Source of the DNA: a virus
Direction: 5' to 3' (one strand)
DNA length: 49,764 bases
IMG/VR virus record: IMGVR_UViG_3300046000_011647
Location: 1 to 49,764 of that record
Of this stretch, positions 19,582 through 27,736 are shown piece by piece; position 1 is the first letter of the stretch; every line of letters starts with the position of its first letter. The position numbers and the translations under genes were made by a program. The notes under the pieces are model-generated. The model searched no databases. It saw only the letters and a list, made by a program, of their open reading frames with translations, and was not told the DNA's origin.

Positions 19582-20961
19582 TTATCCTTTTGCGGGATTT
19601 TTAAATACAAGTTCACCCGAAATATATCTTGGATCGTTCTTTTTTACCCTAAAAATATTATGATTATTATCTTCTACAATAACATAATCTTTATTTACTG
19701 ATATGTATTCACCAGAGATATATCTTGGATCATCTTTTTTCATTCTTGTTGTTGTATTTTTTTCTTTATCGCTTACTATTATAAAACCTTTATTATCACC
19801 AAAAGTACTTATTCCTCGCCCCTTAATAAACCCTTTTGGAACTATTTTTACTTTGTGTTCTAGTTCCCAATCTTGACATCTAAATGTTTCTTTAGTTTCA
19901 GGATGATGAAACCATAACAAAGGACTTGTTATAAGATTTGCATTGAACCTCTCTACAAAAACTTCTAATGCATATCTTCCGGAAAATCTAATACCCTGTT
20001 TTAAAATATTTGTTTGTATATTATTATTTTTTGTCCACCAGTTCCATTTTGTTCTACTTATTTGGCCATTAAAAAAATCACAAAAGTTTTTACCATATTC
20101 TAAAACTATTTCTTCGGTTAAAGCTTGCGCAGCAGAAGCAACACCTATTTTTCTTTTACTTTCTTCTGTATGCTTTTGTCCTTTAAAATATCCGCCACGT
20201 GCTCTTTGTTGTTTGGCTTTATATTCTTTTATTTCCTTACCTTTTTCGTAACCATATATTTCTTCATAAGTTTTATCTTTCCAGTTAGGCGGTCTAGAAT
20301 CTATAGTAATATTGGTTAGTATACCGTTTTCTTCATAATATTTTCTACCGTATTTTTTAATAAGTGATGCTTCTATATCATATGCTATATGTTCATCATC
20401 AATATTTTGAGCATAAAATATTACGCTTGGTTCATATCCTAAAGATTTAAGCTCTTTAATCATATCAACTTTTTTTGTTGATATTTCTTTTTCAAAACAT
20501 TTATTGCTATAATGGTATTTCCAACGATCGCCTTTACCTTTACCTATATAAAAAGGTAGATTTGTTCTAGAGTCTATTAATCCATAAACGTAATACATAT
20601 CTTGATCTCCAAGTTTTTCTTTATTTATAAAAACTTGGTTTTCAAGATACATAATAGACTCAAAAGAATATTTTAAATCTGGACCATAACCAAATATATT
20701 ATATGTTCTATTATCAAAAGTGGGTGTTACATCTATAAGTTTTTCGCCTAGATTTAAAACACTGTGTTTATAAGCATATAATATATTAGTATTATAATCT
20801 TTGATAAAATAATATCCAAGAACAGGATTATATGAACAGTTATCGTGGCACCTATAAGGTAAATCAAACTCTCTGGGTTCAATAGAAACTTGAACTAGTT
20901 CATTACAACCCATATTTTTAGCAAAATCAAGACACTCTTCTAGTTTTGGTGTTATAAACAT
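19582..20961 (-). CDS. Fusion of a phage protein and a GIY-YIG homing endonuclease
   Basis: The 459-residue frame starts at ATG 20961 (TAATG overlap with nrdB). Residues 1-120 resemble a separate conserved phage protein (EPREFDLPYRCH, YFIKD, AYKHSVLN, ELIDVTP-type motif). From Met122 (ATG 20598) it is a homing endonuclease: YYVYGLIDSRTNLPFYIGKG (GIY-YIG), a NUMOD3-like GQKHTEESKRKIG, and two C-terminal copies of a DDPRYISGE module typical of T4 Seg enzymes. Met122 has its own ribosome binding site and a late promoter in a hairpin, so the endonuclease is probably also made alone. No stop separates the two parts. Confidence 0.8.
   Translation of the reverse strand: MFITPKLEECLDFAKNMGCNELVQVSIEPREFDLPYRCHDNCSYNPVLGYYFIKDYNTNILYAYKHSVLNLGEKLIDVTPTFDNRTYNIFGYGPDLKYSFESIMYLENQVFINKEKLGDQDMYYVYGLIDSRTNLPFYIGKGKGDRWKYHYSNKCFEKEISTKKVDMIKELKSLGYEPSVIFYAQNIDDEHIAYDIEASLIKKYGRKYYEENGILTNITIDSRPPNWKDKTYEEIYGYEKGKEIKEYKAKQQRARGGYFKGQKHTEESKRKIGVASAAQALTEEIVLEYGKNFCDFFNGQISRTKWNWWTKNNNIQTNILKQGIRFSGRYALEVFVERFNANLITSPLLWFHHPETKETFRCQDWELEHKVKIVPKGFIKGRGISTFGDNKGFIIVSDKEKNTTTRMKKDDPRYISGEYISVNKDYVIVEDNNHNIFRVKKNDPRYISGELVFKNPAKG
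20599..20638 (-). promoter_or_regulatory. Late promoter inside an RBS-sequestering hairpin
   Basis: On the minus strand CCAAGTTTTT (20629-20638) pairs perfectly with AAAAACTTGG (20609-20618). The late box TATAAATA (20622-20629) spans the loop, and GGAG (20607-20610) begins within the 3' arm, eight bases before ATG 20598. Read-through RNA would hide GGAG; RNA started at the late promoter would lack the 5' arm. T4 I-TevI is controlled this way. Confidence 0.7.
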
Positions 20962-22061
20962 TACAGTTTAAAATCTTTTAATGATTCAGTTGAAACATCA
21001 TTCTTCACTCCACCGATAATGTAGGAAGTTATTTGTGTTTGCTGAGGTGCAACTTGTACTTCTCCACCAGAAATCCATTTGCTTGTCCATGGTAATGGAT
21101 TAGAACCAGTCTTATATAGATTTGGAAGACCAACTGCAGTCAAACGACGGTTGGTAATCCACTCTACATATTCATTTAGAAGTTGCTTATTCAGACCAAT
21201 CATTGATCCATCTTTAAATAGATATTCAGCCCATGCTTTTTCTTGTTCTGCTGCATCTTTAAACATTTCAAGGCATTCTGCTTTTGTTTCTTCTTGAATT
21301 TTCTTGAAATCAGGATCATCTAGCGGAAGTACTTTTAGAAGTTGTTGTGTACTAGCTAGATGTAGATTTTCATCACGGCAGATAAGCTTGATAATTTTAG
21401 CATTACCTTCCATCTTCTTCAACTCAGCAAATGCCCATGAACAAGCAAAACTGACATAAAAACGGATACCCTCAAGAATATTGACTGACATGAGAGTCAA
21501 CCAGAGGGCTTTCTTATGATCATAAGGATCCATTGAAAAACTTGAAAGTGGGCTAAGTGTACTATTGAGTTCAATTAGCGCATTATAGTTCTTGCTGATA
21601 TCTTTGGCACAATCAACAATTTCCTGCATATCTAGAATATCATCCAGAATCTTTGATGGATCGGAATATACATTACGAATGATATGCGTATAGGATCGTG
21701 AATGAACAGTTTCACTAAATGTCCATGCCACAATCCAGTTTTCAAGTTCAGGTAAAGAACAGATCGGACCAAATGCTGCAGTTGGTGCTCGACCTTGCAC
21801 AGAATCAAGCAGAATTTGGCGCTTTAGATTACTGGTAAAAATATGTTGTTCATGCTTTGATAGTTCACGAAAGTCTTTTGAGTCCTTTAGAAGATCAACT
21901 TCCTCCGGAACCCAAAAGAAACTCATTTGCTGTCGAGTTAGTTTTTCTAGAAAAGGATACTTTTGTTTGTCAAACCTAGCAATAGTAGGAGGTTCATCAA
22001 AGAAAAGTCGAGATTTAAGATGACTCTTTTTATTTGAAGAATCAAATACATTATAAGCCAT
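20961..22061 (-). CDS. nrdB: Ribonucleotide reductase class Ia small subunit NrdB
   Basis: The 366-residue beta subunit has the iron-site motifs KHEQHIFTSNLK, SFSETVHSRSYTHIIRN (ligand Glu/His and the probable radical Tyr), and LICRDENLHLASTQ in order. It makes the tyrosyl radical used by NrdA to reduce ribonucleotides. The C-terminal KNDVSTESLKDFKL is the NrdA-binding tail. Its last 27 codons are duplicated beyond the downstream endonuclease, so the present 3' end was probably acquired with that element. Confidence 0.97.
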   Translation of the reverse strand: MAYNVFDSSNKKSHLKSRLFFDEPPTIARFDKQKYPFLEKLTRQQMSFFWVPEEVDLLKDSKDFRELSKHEQHIFTSNLKRQILLDSVQGRAPTAAFGPICSLPELENWIVAWTFSETVHSRSYTHIIRNVYSDPSKILDDILDMQEIVDCAKDISKNYNALIELNSTLSPLSSFSMDPYDHKKALWLTLMSVNILEGIRFYVSFACSWAFAELKKMEGNAKIIKLICRDENLHLASTQQLLKVLPLDDPDFKKIQEETKAECLEMFKDAAEQEKAWAEYLFKDGSMIGLNKQLLNEYVEWITNRRLTAVGLPNLYKTGSNPLPWTSKWISGGEVQVAPQQTQITSYIIGGVKNDVSTESLKDFKL

Positions 22062-22064
22062 TTT

Positions 22065-22253
22065 TTACCTACCTATAGTAATGTTTTTTTGTATCTTTAT
22101 TTGTCTATTAGACCAAGTCCAACATTCACTTGTTTCATCTTGAAAACACACCCAAAGTAGATCATGCTCAAGTCCATAATCTATCATAAAATGTGCCCAT
22201 GCTTTACCTTGAGGTGTTTCAAGGGGAAGTGGTGGATTAAGTTGAAGTATCAT
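22065..22253 (-). CDS. Conserved small phage protein (WVCF type)
   Basis: From ATG 22253, overlapping the nrdA stop as ATGA, 62 residues read MILQLNPPLPLETPQGKAWA, then HFMIDYGLEHDLLWVCFQDE and CWTWSNRQI. This is a recurrent phage family often seen in nucleotide-metabolism regions, as I recall; function unknown. Confidence 0.65.
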   Translation of the reverse strand: MILQLNPPLPLETPQGKAWAHFMIDYGLEHDLLWVCFQDETSECWTWSNRQIKIQKNITIGR

Positions 22254-24538
22254 ATGGTACAACTATCACAAGTTTCATCTTGAATTTTGGATTGTTCTAA
22301 CTCTGGTAGTACTTCTTGTTCACCAGCACCATCAAATGTATTGAAGTAATATAGATTTTTACCACCCATTTGATAGAATTGAATGATATCCTTCATTAGG
22401 ACTGACATTGGAATTTGATCACTGTCATAATGCTTAGGATTATAACTAGTATTTACCGAGATAGCTTGGTCGATAAACTTTTGTAGTACTGCACAAATTT
22501 GCAGATAACCTTCCGGAGACTTCTGATCCCATAGAAGATCATATTTATTTTTAAGTCTTTTAATGTCTGGTACAACCTGCTTGAGCACTCCATCCTTACT
22601 TTGTTTAATGGAAATAAGTGATCGTACTGGTTCAATACCATTCGTTGAGTTACTAATCTGTGCAGAGGTCTCGGCAGGCATCAGAGCCATCAGTGTGGAA
22701 TTACGGATTCCACATTCTGATAGTTGAATACGCAGAGAGTTCCAATCCAATTTATAAACCGGATCCACCAAATTGTCAACATTTTTCTTGTAAGTATCAA
22801 TCGGCAGAACACCCAAAGAGTACTTAGTTTCAGTTGACTTAGGGCAAGCACCTTTTTCCTTTGCTAGATCAGCAGAAGCCTTAATTAGGTAATACGACCA
22901 GGCTTCAGCAAACTCATGGACTTTCTTTAGACCTTCTGACCCTATATTAGAATAAGTAAGATCATTTTTAGCAAGCCAGTAAGCAAAATTGATAATGCCA
23001 ACACCGAGAGGGCGACGTGCCATGGTAGAGTTTTTTGCTGCCAAAACAGGGTAATCTTGATAATCAAGCAACTCATCAAGAGCACGGACAATAAGTTTAG
23101 CAGGACGCTCAAAGTCAGAAGTAGCACGAATTTTACCCCAGTTGATTGCAGCAAGTGTGCATAGACTAATTTCACCATCCGGATCAAAAACATCTCGTAA
23201 TGGTTTTGTAGGAAGTGCTATTTCTGCACACAAATTACTTTGATAAACAGGTGCAACTTCTTTAATAAAAGCTCCATGATCATTTGCATGATCCACATTC
23301 ATTAGATAAATTCTACCAGTATCTTTACGTTCCTGGATGAATGAACCAAATAAAGTTAAAGCTGAAATACTCTTTTTACGAATATTTGGGTTTTGCTCAG
23401 CTTCTTCATAAAGATCTTTGAACTTGTCATAATTTACAAAGAATGCCTCATATAGACCTGGAACATCATGTGGTGAAAATAGTGTAATATTACCACCAGA
23501 TAGTAGACGTTCATACATAAGTTTATTAAATTGAACGCCATAATCTACATTTCTGATTCTATTATCCTCAGTACCTTTATTATTCTTTAGGACTAGAAGA
23601 TCTTCCACCTCATAGTGCCAAACCGGATAATAAAGAGTTGCGGCACCGTTTCGTACGCCACCTTGAGAGCAGGAACGAACAGCAGCTTGAAACATCTTGT
23701 AGAATGGAATCACACCGGTGTGAGTTGCATCACCATTACGGATTGGAGATCCAATAGCACGAATTCGGCCTGCATTGATACCAATACCTGCCTTCTGTGA
23801 AACATACTTTACAATAGATGATGTAGTAGCATTAATAGAATCTAGAGAATCATCCGAATCCACCAACACACAAGAACTAAATTGCTTTTGTGGACTGCGT
23901 AGACCAGCCATGATAGGAGTCGGCAGAGAGATTTCGAAAGTCGAGGTTGCATCATAAAAGTCCTTTACCCACTTCAGACGTTCATTCTTTGGATATTTGT
24001 GAAACAGAACCATAGCAATGAGCATATAACTCATCTGTGGTGTTTCATAATATTTATTTGTGGCACGGTTTCTGATTAGATACTTACCACGAAGTTGTTC
24101 CATTCCTGCATATGGGATATTGAAATCTCTATCATGTACTAGATAACCATTCAGGATTTTGTATTCGTCATCATCGTACCATGATAATAGATTTTGTTCA
24201 TAATATCCATCAGAAACTACATTTACAACATGTTGAAAAAGAGAACATGGGTTTGGACCATTATAGACTTGCTTGCGTAGGTGATAGTTGATAAGCCGTG
24301 AAGCAACATACTGATAGTTTGGAGTTGCTTCTGTGATTAGTTCTGAAGTGGCTTTAATAAGTGTTTCTTGAATATCAGATGTTTTGATATTATTATAGAA
24401 TTGAATTTGTGATTTAATTTCTACTTCAGACTCGGAAACATTTGATAACCCTTCACATGCCCAACGCACAACCCTATGAAATTTTTCTAAATTTAGTGGT
24501 TCAACAGTACCATCTCTTTTTATTACATTGATTACCAT
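22250..24538 (-). CDS. nrdA: Ribonucleotide reductase class Ia large subunit NrdA
   Basis: The 762-residue alpha subunit carries the ATP-cone at the N-terminus (MVINVIKRDGTVEPLNLEKF), the redox Cys in QKQFSSCVLVDSDDS, GIGINAGRIRAIGS, NLCAEIALPT with the second active-site Cys/Glu, MPAETSAQISNSTNGIEP and a C-terminal tail DETCDSCTI with the thioredoxin/glutaredoxin-reducible Cys pair. Full length and no interruption are seen. Together with NrdB, ThyX and glutaredoxin it forms the deoxynucleotide supply of the phage. Confidence 0.97.
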   Translation of the reverse strand: MVINVIKRDGTVEPLNLEKFHRVVRWACEGLSNVSESEVEIKSQIQFYNNIKTSDIQETLIKATSELITEATPNYQYVASRLINYHLRKQVYNGPNPCSLFQHVVNVVSDGYYEQNLLSWYDDDEYKILNGYLVHDRDFNIPYAGMEQLRGKYLIRNRATNKYYETPQMSYMLIAMVLFHKYPKNERLKWVKDFYDATSTFEISLPTPIMAGLRSPQKQFSSCVLVDSDDSLDSINATTSSIVKYVSQKAGIGINAGRIRAIGSPIRNGDATHTGVIPFYKMFQAAVRSCSQGGVRNGAATLYYPVWHYEVEDLLVLKNNKGTEDNRIRNVDYGVQFNKLMYERLLSGGNITLFSPHDVPGLYEAFFVNYDKFKDLYEEAEQNPNIRKKSISALTLFGSFIQERKDTGRIYLMNVDHANDHGAFIKEVAPVYQSNLCAEIALPTKPLRDVFDPDGEISLCTLAAINWGKIRATSDFERPAKLIVRALDELLDYQDYPVLAAKNSTMARRPLGVGIINFAYWLAKNDLTYSNIGSEGLKKVHEFAEAWSYYLIKASADLAKEKGACPKSTETKYSLGVLPIDTYKKNVDNLVDPVYKLDWNSLRIQLSECGIRNSTLMALMPAETSAQISNSTNGIEPVRSLISIKQSKDGVLKQVVPDIKRLKNKYDLLWDQKSPEGYLQICAVLQKFIDQAISVNTSYNPKHYDSDQIPMSVLMKDIIQFYQMGGKNLYYFNTFDGAGEQEVLPELEQSKIQDETCDSCTI

Positions 24539-24546
24539 ATAGTCCT

Positions 24547-25200
24547 CTATTCTTTTGTTAAAAATGTGAAGTATTTACCAATCTCTGCCCAAGCAGATTC
24601 TGCAACTAGTTGATGTTCTTTCTGTGTGCCATTGGACATTCGCAATTCACAATAATGAATCCAGCTACGAAGTGTGCCATTCATATACATTCGTGAAATT
24701 GTAAGACCTTCTGGAAGAATAGCACGTGCTTGTTCTTTAGCAATGCCGTTGTCAATAGCCCATTTATAGTTATCTTCTACAATATCTAAAATATAATTTT
24801 GTCTATTGAGCCATTCCATACTTAGAAGTACATCAACATTTTCAATGCTATTTTGTCGGTTCTTTTTATCTTGAAGTCGTGCTTCACGAGTCACAAACCC
24901 AAGGTCCTTAGTAGGATCAGCATATCGTTGTGAAAATTCTTGGAATGAAAATGAACGATGACGTAGGATTTGTCGAGCAATATCCCTAGATGTATTAACT
25001 TCCATTACTACATTTATCATTTCAAAGATGCTGAAATGCTTATTCCGAATGCAGTATTTTAAAAGTTTTTCTGATGTATCCGTATTCATCTGATTGGATG
25101 GATTTGAAACTCTGGCAGTATAGGCAATAAACTCGTCGGCAGATTTTACTCCGTCGACGAGTGGATTAGTTATGGCTATAATTTTTGCATTATTCATCAT
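24547..25200 (-). CDS. thyX: Flavin-dependent thymidylate synthase ThyX
   Basis: The 217-residue protein has the ThyX signature RHRSFSFQEFSQRYAD (RHRx7S, about residues 79-94) and the typical SWIHYCELRMSNGTQKEHQLVA region. It converts dUMP to dTMP using FAD and methylene-THF. Starts MMNNAK at 25200 (or the second Met), overlapping the Cys-rich small gene by 11 bases. Confidence 0.95.
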   Translation of the reverse strand: MMNNAKIIAITNPLVDGVKSADEFIAYTARVSNPSNQMNTDTSEKLLKYCIRNKHFSIFEMINVVMEVNTSRDIARQILRHRSFSFQEFSQRYADPTKDLGFVTREARLQDKKNRQNSIENVDVLLSMEWLNRQNYILDIVEDNYKWAIDNGIAKEQARAILPEGLTISRMYMNGTLRSWIHYCELRMSNGTQKEHQLVAESAWAEIGKYFTFLTKE

Positions 25201-25333
25201 TTAATCTTTTCAATGTCTCTTTTGTCTCTTTGACTTTATTTTTATTGTCGATCCTATATGGATAACAATTACACAGATCACCACACCAAAGATGGCAAGG
25301 AAGTTGTGTAAACTTATCAAGCTTTATTATCAA
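25190..25333 (-). CDS. Cys-rich small protein, 47 aa
   Basis: The frame ending at TAA 25190 contains PCHLWCGDLCNCYPYR (four Cys within about ten residues), suggesting a metal-binding knuckle, then a Lys-rich tail. No ATG is available within the gene space; TTG 25333 overlapping the upstream gene is the most likely start. Confidence is limited by the start. Confidence 0.4.
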   Translation of the reverse strand: MIIKLDKFTQLPCHLWCGDLCNCYPYRIDNKNKVKETKETLKRLNDE

Positions 25334-25688
25334 AAAATGACCTAGCCACAATAAGAATTTGTAGTGCATCATGACACGTATCGGATAGCGTGTCAATAAT
25401 AAGTTTATCATTATATGATATTGGAAACTCAGTCATTCTATCTTCTAGAACTTTAATTGCATCATCAATATATGCAACTGCAACATCATACATTGGCTCC
25501 GGTGGAGTATCTTTAACATCTTCAATAAATTGATCAACATCATCAATAATAATATCTTCAACACTATCTTTAAGCACTTTGATAATACCAACGCTAGCAA
25601 ATTTCTTTAGAGTTTCTTGATCCATATCCACCGTAAGAGTGGCAGAACCGTCATCATTATCTTCAATGTTTAGTACTTCTAGAATCAT
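25317..25688 (-). CDS. Hypothetical acidic protein, 123 aa
   Basis: The 123-residue acidic protein begins with a beta-rich MILEVLNIEDNDDGSATLTV and DMDQETLKKFASVGIIKVL, then helices ending ALQILIVARSFFDNKA. It overlaps the membrane-protein stop by ATGA. Unknown. Confidence 0.6.
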   Translation of the reverse strand: MILEVLNIEDNDDGSATLTVDMDQETLKKFASVGIIKVLKDSVEDIIIDDVDQFIEDVKDTPPEPMYDVAVAYIDDAIKVLEDRMTEFPISYNDKLIIDTLSDTCHDALQILIVARSFFDNKA

Positions 25689-26116
25689 TGTTTTGTTTCC
25701 ATCTTTTTCTTGATTTCAGCGGTTTCATTCTTCATCCAAGTGGTAATAAGTTCAATACCTGGATCCACAACATTAGTTACTTTTTCACTATTAAGAACCT
25801 TTTCACCCATTTCAGATCCAGCAATGAGAAGAACAGTTTGACGGGTAGGAATAAAATTACAAATTAAACCTGTAAAAACAGCAAGCAAAGCAAACTTAAC
25901 AGCACGTTTACGCCAAAGTTCACGTGTTTTCCTGCATTCAACTAGCGCATCACCTGTGTACGAACGGAATGATGAATCTGTTTCATCATGATAAACAAGC
26001 CAAAAAATAATAGAACCAATCATTGGTACCATTAGTAATGCTGTAATGGTAGCAAAAAAAGCACCAAGATTACTTACAGCACCAGCAAAATAAATCAGGA
26101 TACTGAGATTATTCAT
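25685..26116 (-). CDS. Two-pass membrane protein with C-terminal coiled tail
   Basis: The 143-residue protein has hydrophobic segments at about residues 5-42 (long, possibly a hairpin) and 72-92 (FALLAVFTGLICNFIP), separated by a charged loop with RKTRELWRKR, and an amphipathic Glu/Lys tail. It is likely an inner-membrane protein. Similar proteins occur near nrd genes in T4-like phages. Function unknown. Confidence 0.6.
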   Translation of the reverse strand: MNNLSILIYFAGAVSNLGAFFATITALLMVPMIGSIIFWLVYHDETDSSFRSYTGDALVECRKTRELWRKRAVKFALLAVFTGLICNFIPTRQTVLLIAGSEMGEKVLNSEKVTNVVDPGIELITTWMKNETAEIKKKMETKQ

Positions 26117-26128
26117 AATTTAAATCTT

Positions 26129-26470
26129 TTATGAGAAGTGGATTAAGCTGACAAGCTTAAAAGGTTCTGATCCTAGAAGATGCACATGCTCGGGAAACTT
26201 TTTACCAAATTCTTCACGGTACTTGGTTTCAAGTTCTTTAAGATTATCTACATTGATTTCCTTGAAGAAATCTCCATCATCAAATCCCCACCTAAGATTA
26301 CCAGACTCAAATAATGGAATACCGAAAATATTATATTTACCACTCATTCCGTCTACTAGAATCCATGGTGTATCTTTATCATCATAAACTAAATCATACT
26401 TATCATGGAACTCATCATCCCACTCAGTCTTTACACCGTAAATTGTGTAAAAATAAGTATCAATCCCCAT
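26129..26470 (-). CDS. Hypothetical protein, 113 aa
   Basis: The 113-residue protein MGIDTYFYTIYGVKTEWDDE... is rich in aromatic and acidic residues and looks like a small alpha/beta domain. It overlaps the zinc-ribbon gene by 11 bases. Family not identified. Confidence 0.55.
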   Translation of the reverse strand: MGIDTYFYTIYGVKTEWDDEFHDKYDLVYDDKDTPWILVDGMSGKYNIFGIPLFESGNLRWGFDDGDFFKEINVDNLKELETKYREEFGKKFPEHVHLLGSEPFKLVSLIHFS

Positions 26471-26672
26471 AATTTAAACCTTTCCTAATCCAACCACATT
26501 TCTTGCAAAGATATTGACCGATCAAATCTTCACCCCAATGATCGGTGGTCACCAGATAATAACCATTCTCATGGAGACAACATTTTTTACACCAGGTGTT
26601 GTGATGTTCATCATATGCATGAACCCTGGTATCATTACATGCATCGCATTTTAAGCGGTTATTTTTTTCCAA
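26460..26672 (-). CDS. Small zinc-ribbon protein
   Basis: The 70-residue protein has CDACNDTR (CxxC), HNTWCKKCC and LCKKCGW, giving three Cys pairs consistent with one or two zinc ribbons. It overlaps the displaced primase end by 22 bases and the downstream gene by 11. A nucleic-acid binding role is plausible but not shown. Confidence 0.55.
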   Translation of the reverse strand: MEKNNRLKCDACNDTRVHAYDEHHNTWCKKCCLHENGYYLVTTDHWGEDLIGQYLCKKCGWIRKGLNYGD

Positions 26673-26980
26673 TTATTTAACTCCATCTTTGCTCTTAGAT
26701 CACAAAATGTGTGAGTGTCAATGACATACCTAACAAAATCTGAACTAAGACCAGATAAAATCATCTCGTTCACATCTTTTGAATCTAGATTGGATGGCCA
26801 TATACAAACATTATATCCATTCATAATGGCTTTGTCAATCTTTTTTACGGTGTCACGATTACGTGGTTCATTGTCATAAATGATGACAAAATTTTTCTTT
26901 TCAAATCCAGTAATACCAGAAACAAGATCACCACCTGCGGTTGCAATAGCATTTGGAATAAACATGGAGTCGATTGGTCC
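26651..26980 (-). pseudogene. 61: Displaced 3' end of the primase gene
   Basis: This reads [20 protein letters not shown] and continues through IIYDNEPRNRDTVKKIDKAI, NGYNVCIWPSN to WKKITA and stop, co-linear with the last 107 residues of the intact primase at 27717 but clearly diverged. Similarity begins abruptly at 26980 inside the TOPRIM motif (EG-x-x-D). An in-frame ATG at 26965 could allow a fragment to be made, but no good ribosome binding site is present. Confidence 0.85.
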
Positions 26981-26995
26981 TAAATTAATTTATTT

Positions 26996-27003
26996 TATAA
27001 ATA
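26996..27003 (+). promoter_or_regulatory. T4-type late promoter for the + strand endonuclease
   Basis: A perfect TATAAATA box on the + strand lies 61 bases upstream of ATG 27065. The leader contains GTCCAT/ATGGAC (27009-27014 with 27033-27038), which could fold before the AAGGGAA near 27051. Confidence 0.65.
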
Positions 27004-27064
27004 GTATTGTCCATCACGGAACGGCAATTCCCATGGACTCTATGCTTAAGAAGGGAAACACAGC

Positions 27065-27736
27065 ATGCAAAAACAATTAAAGACTGAATTTAGATATTAT
27101 GTATATGCTTATCTTAGAAAAAATGGAACACCATATTATATAGGTAAAGGAACAGGTAATAGAGCATGGGATAAACACAGAATAACAGCACCAAAGGATA
27201 AGTCAAAAATTATTATTTGTGAAAATAATTTATCTAATATTGGTGCATTGGCATTAGAAAGAAGACTAATACGTTGGTATGGTCGAAAAGATAGAAATAC
27301 CGGTATATTACATAATATGACAGATGGTGGAGAAGGGGCTGCTGGGGAAGATAATCCTATGTATGGTTCAGCCAGATTTGGTGAAAAAAATCCATTTTAT
27401 GGTAAAAAACACTCAAAAGAATCTTTAAAAAAAATTCAAATAGCTAGATCATATCAAATTATTACCGAAGAAACTAAACTAAAAATGATAGTTGATAGAA
27501 CAGGTAAATTTTGGTGTAATGATGGCACAAATGAATATTTTGTTAGAAAATTACCTGAAGGCACTTTTCTTGGTAGATTAAAAAAGTCAAGAAAAAAGAA
27601 TAGTGTACCTTCAGGGAGAATCGGTAAAAAATATTACAATGACGGCGTAAAAAACTATATATGTTTACCTTCTGAAGCTAAAATTTTCTGGAAGGAGGGT
27701 ATGGTACCTAGAAAATTTAAATTTTCTTCCACATAG
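27065..27736 (+). CDS. GIY-YIG homing endonuclease at the primase locus
   Basis: The 223-residue protein has [19 protein letters not shown] (GIY-YIG, residues 11-29), [12 protein letters not shown], two NUMOD3-type [17 protein letters not shown] motifs and two C-terminal WCNDGTNEY / YYNDGVKNY modules typical of T4 Seg-type enzymes. It runs on the opposite strand to primase and overlaps its 3' end by 20 bases. It lies between the intact primase and the displaced primase end, which marks it as an active or recent mobile element. Confidence 0.85.
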   Translation: MQKQLKTEFRYYVYAYLRKNGTPYYIGKGTGNRAWDKHRITAPKDKSKIIICENNLSNIGALALERRLIRWYGRKDRNTGILHNMTDGGEGAAGEDNPMYGSARFGEKNPFYGKKHSKESLKKIQIARSYQIITEETKLKMIVDRTGKFWCNDGTNEYFVRKLPEGTFLGRLKKSRKKNSVPSGRIGKKYYNDGVKNYICLPSEAKIFWKEGMVPRKFKFSST

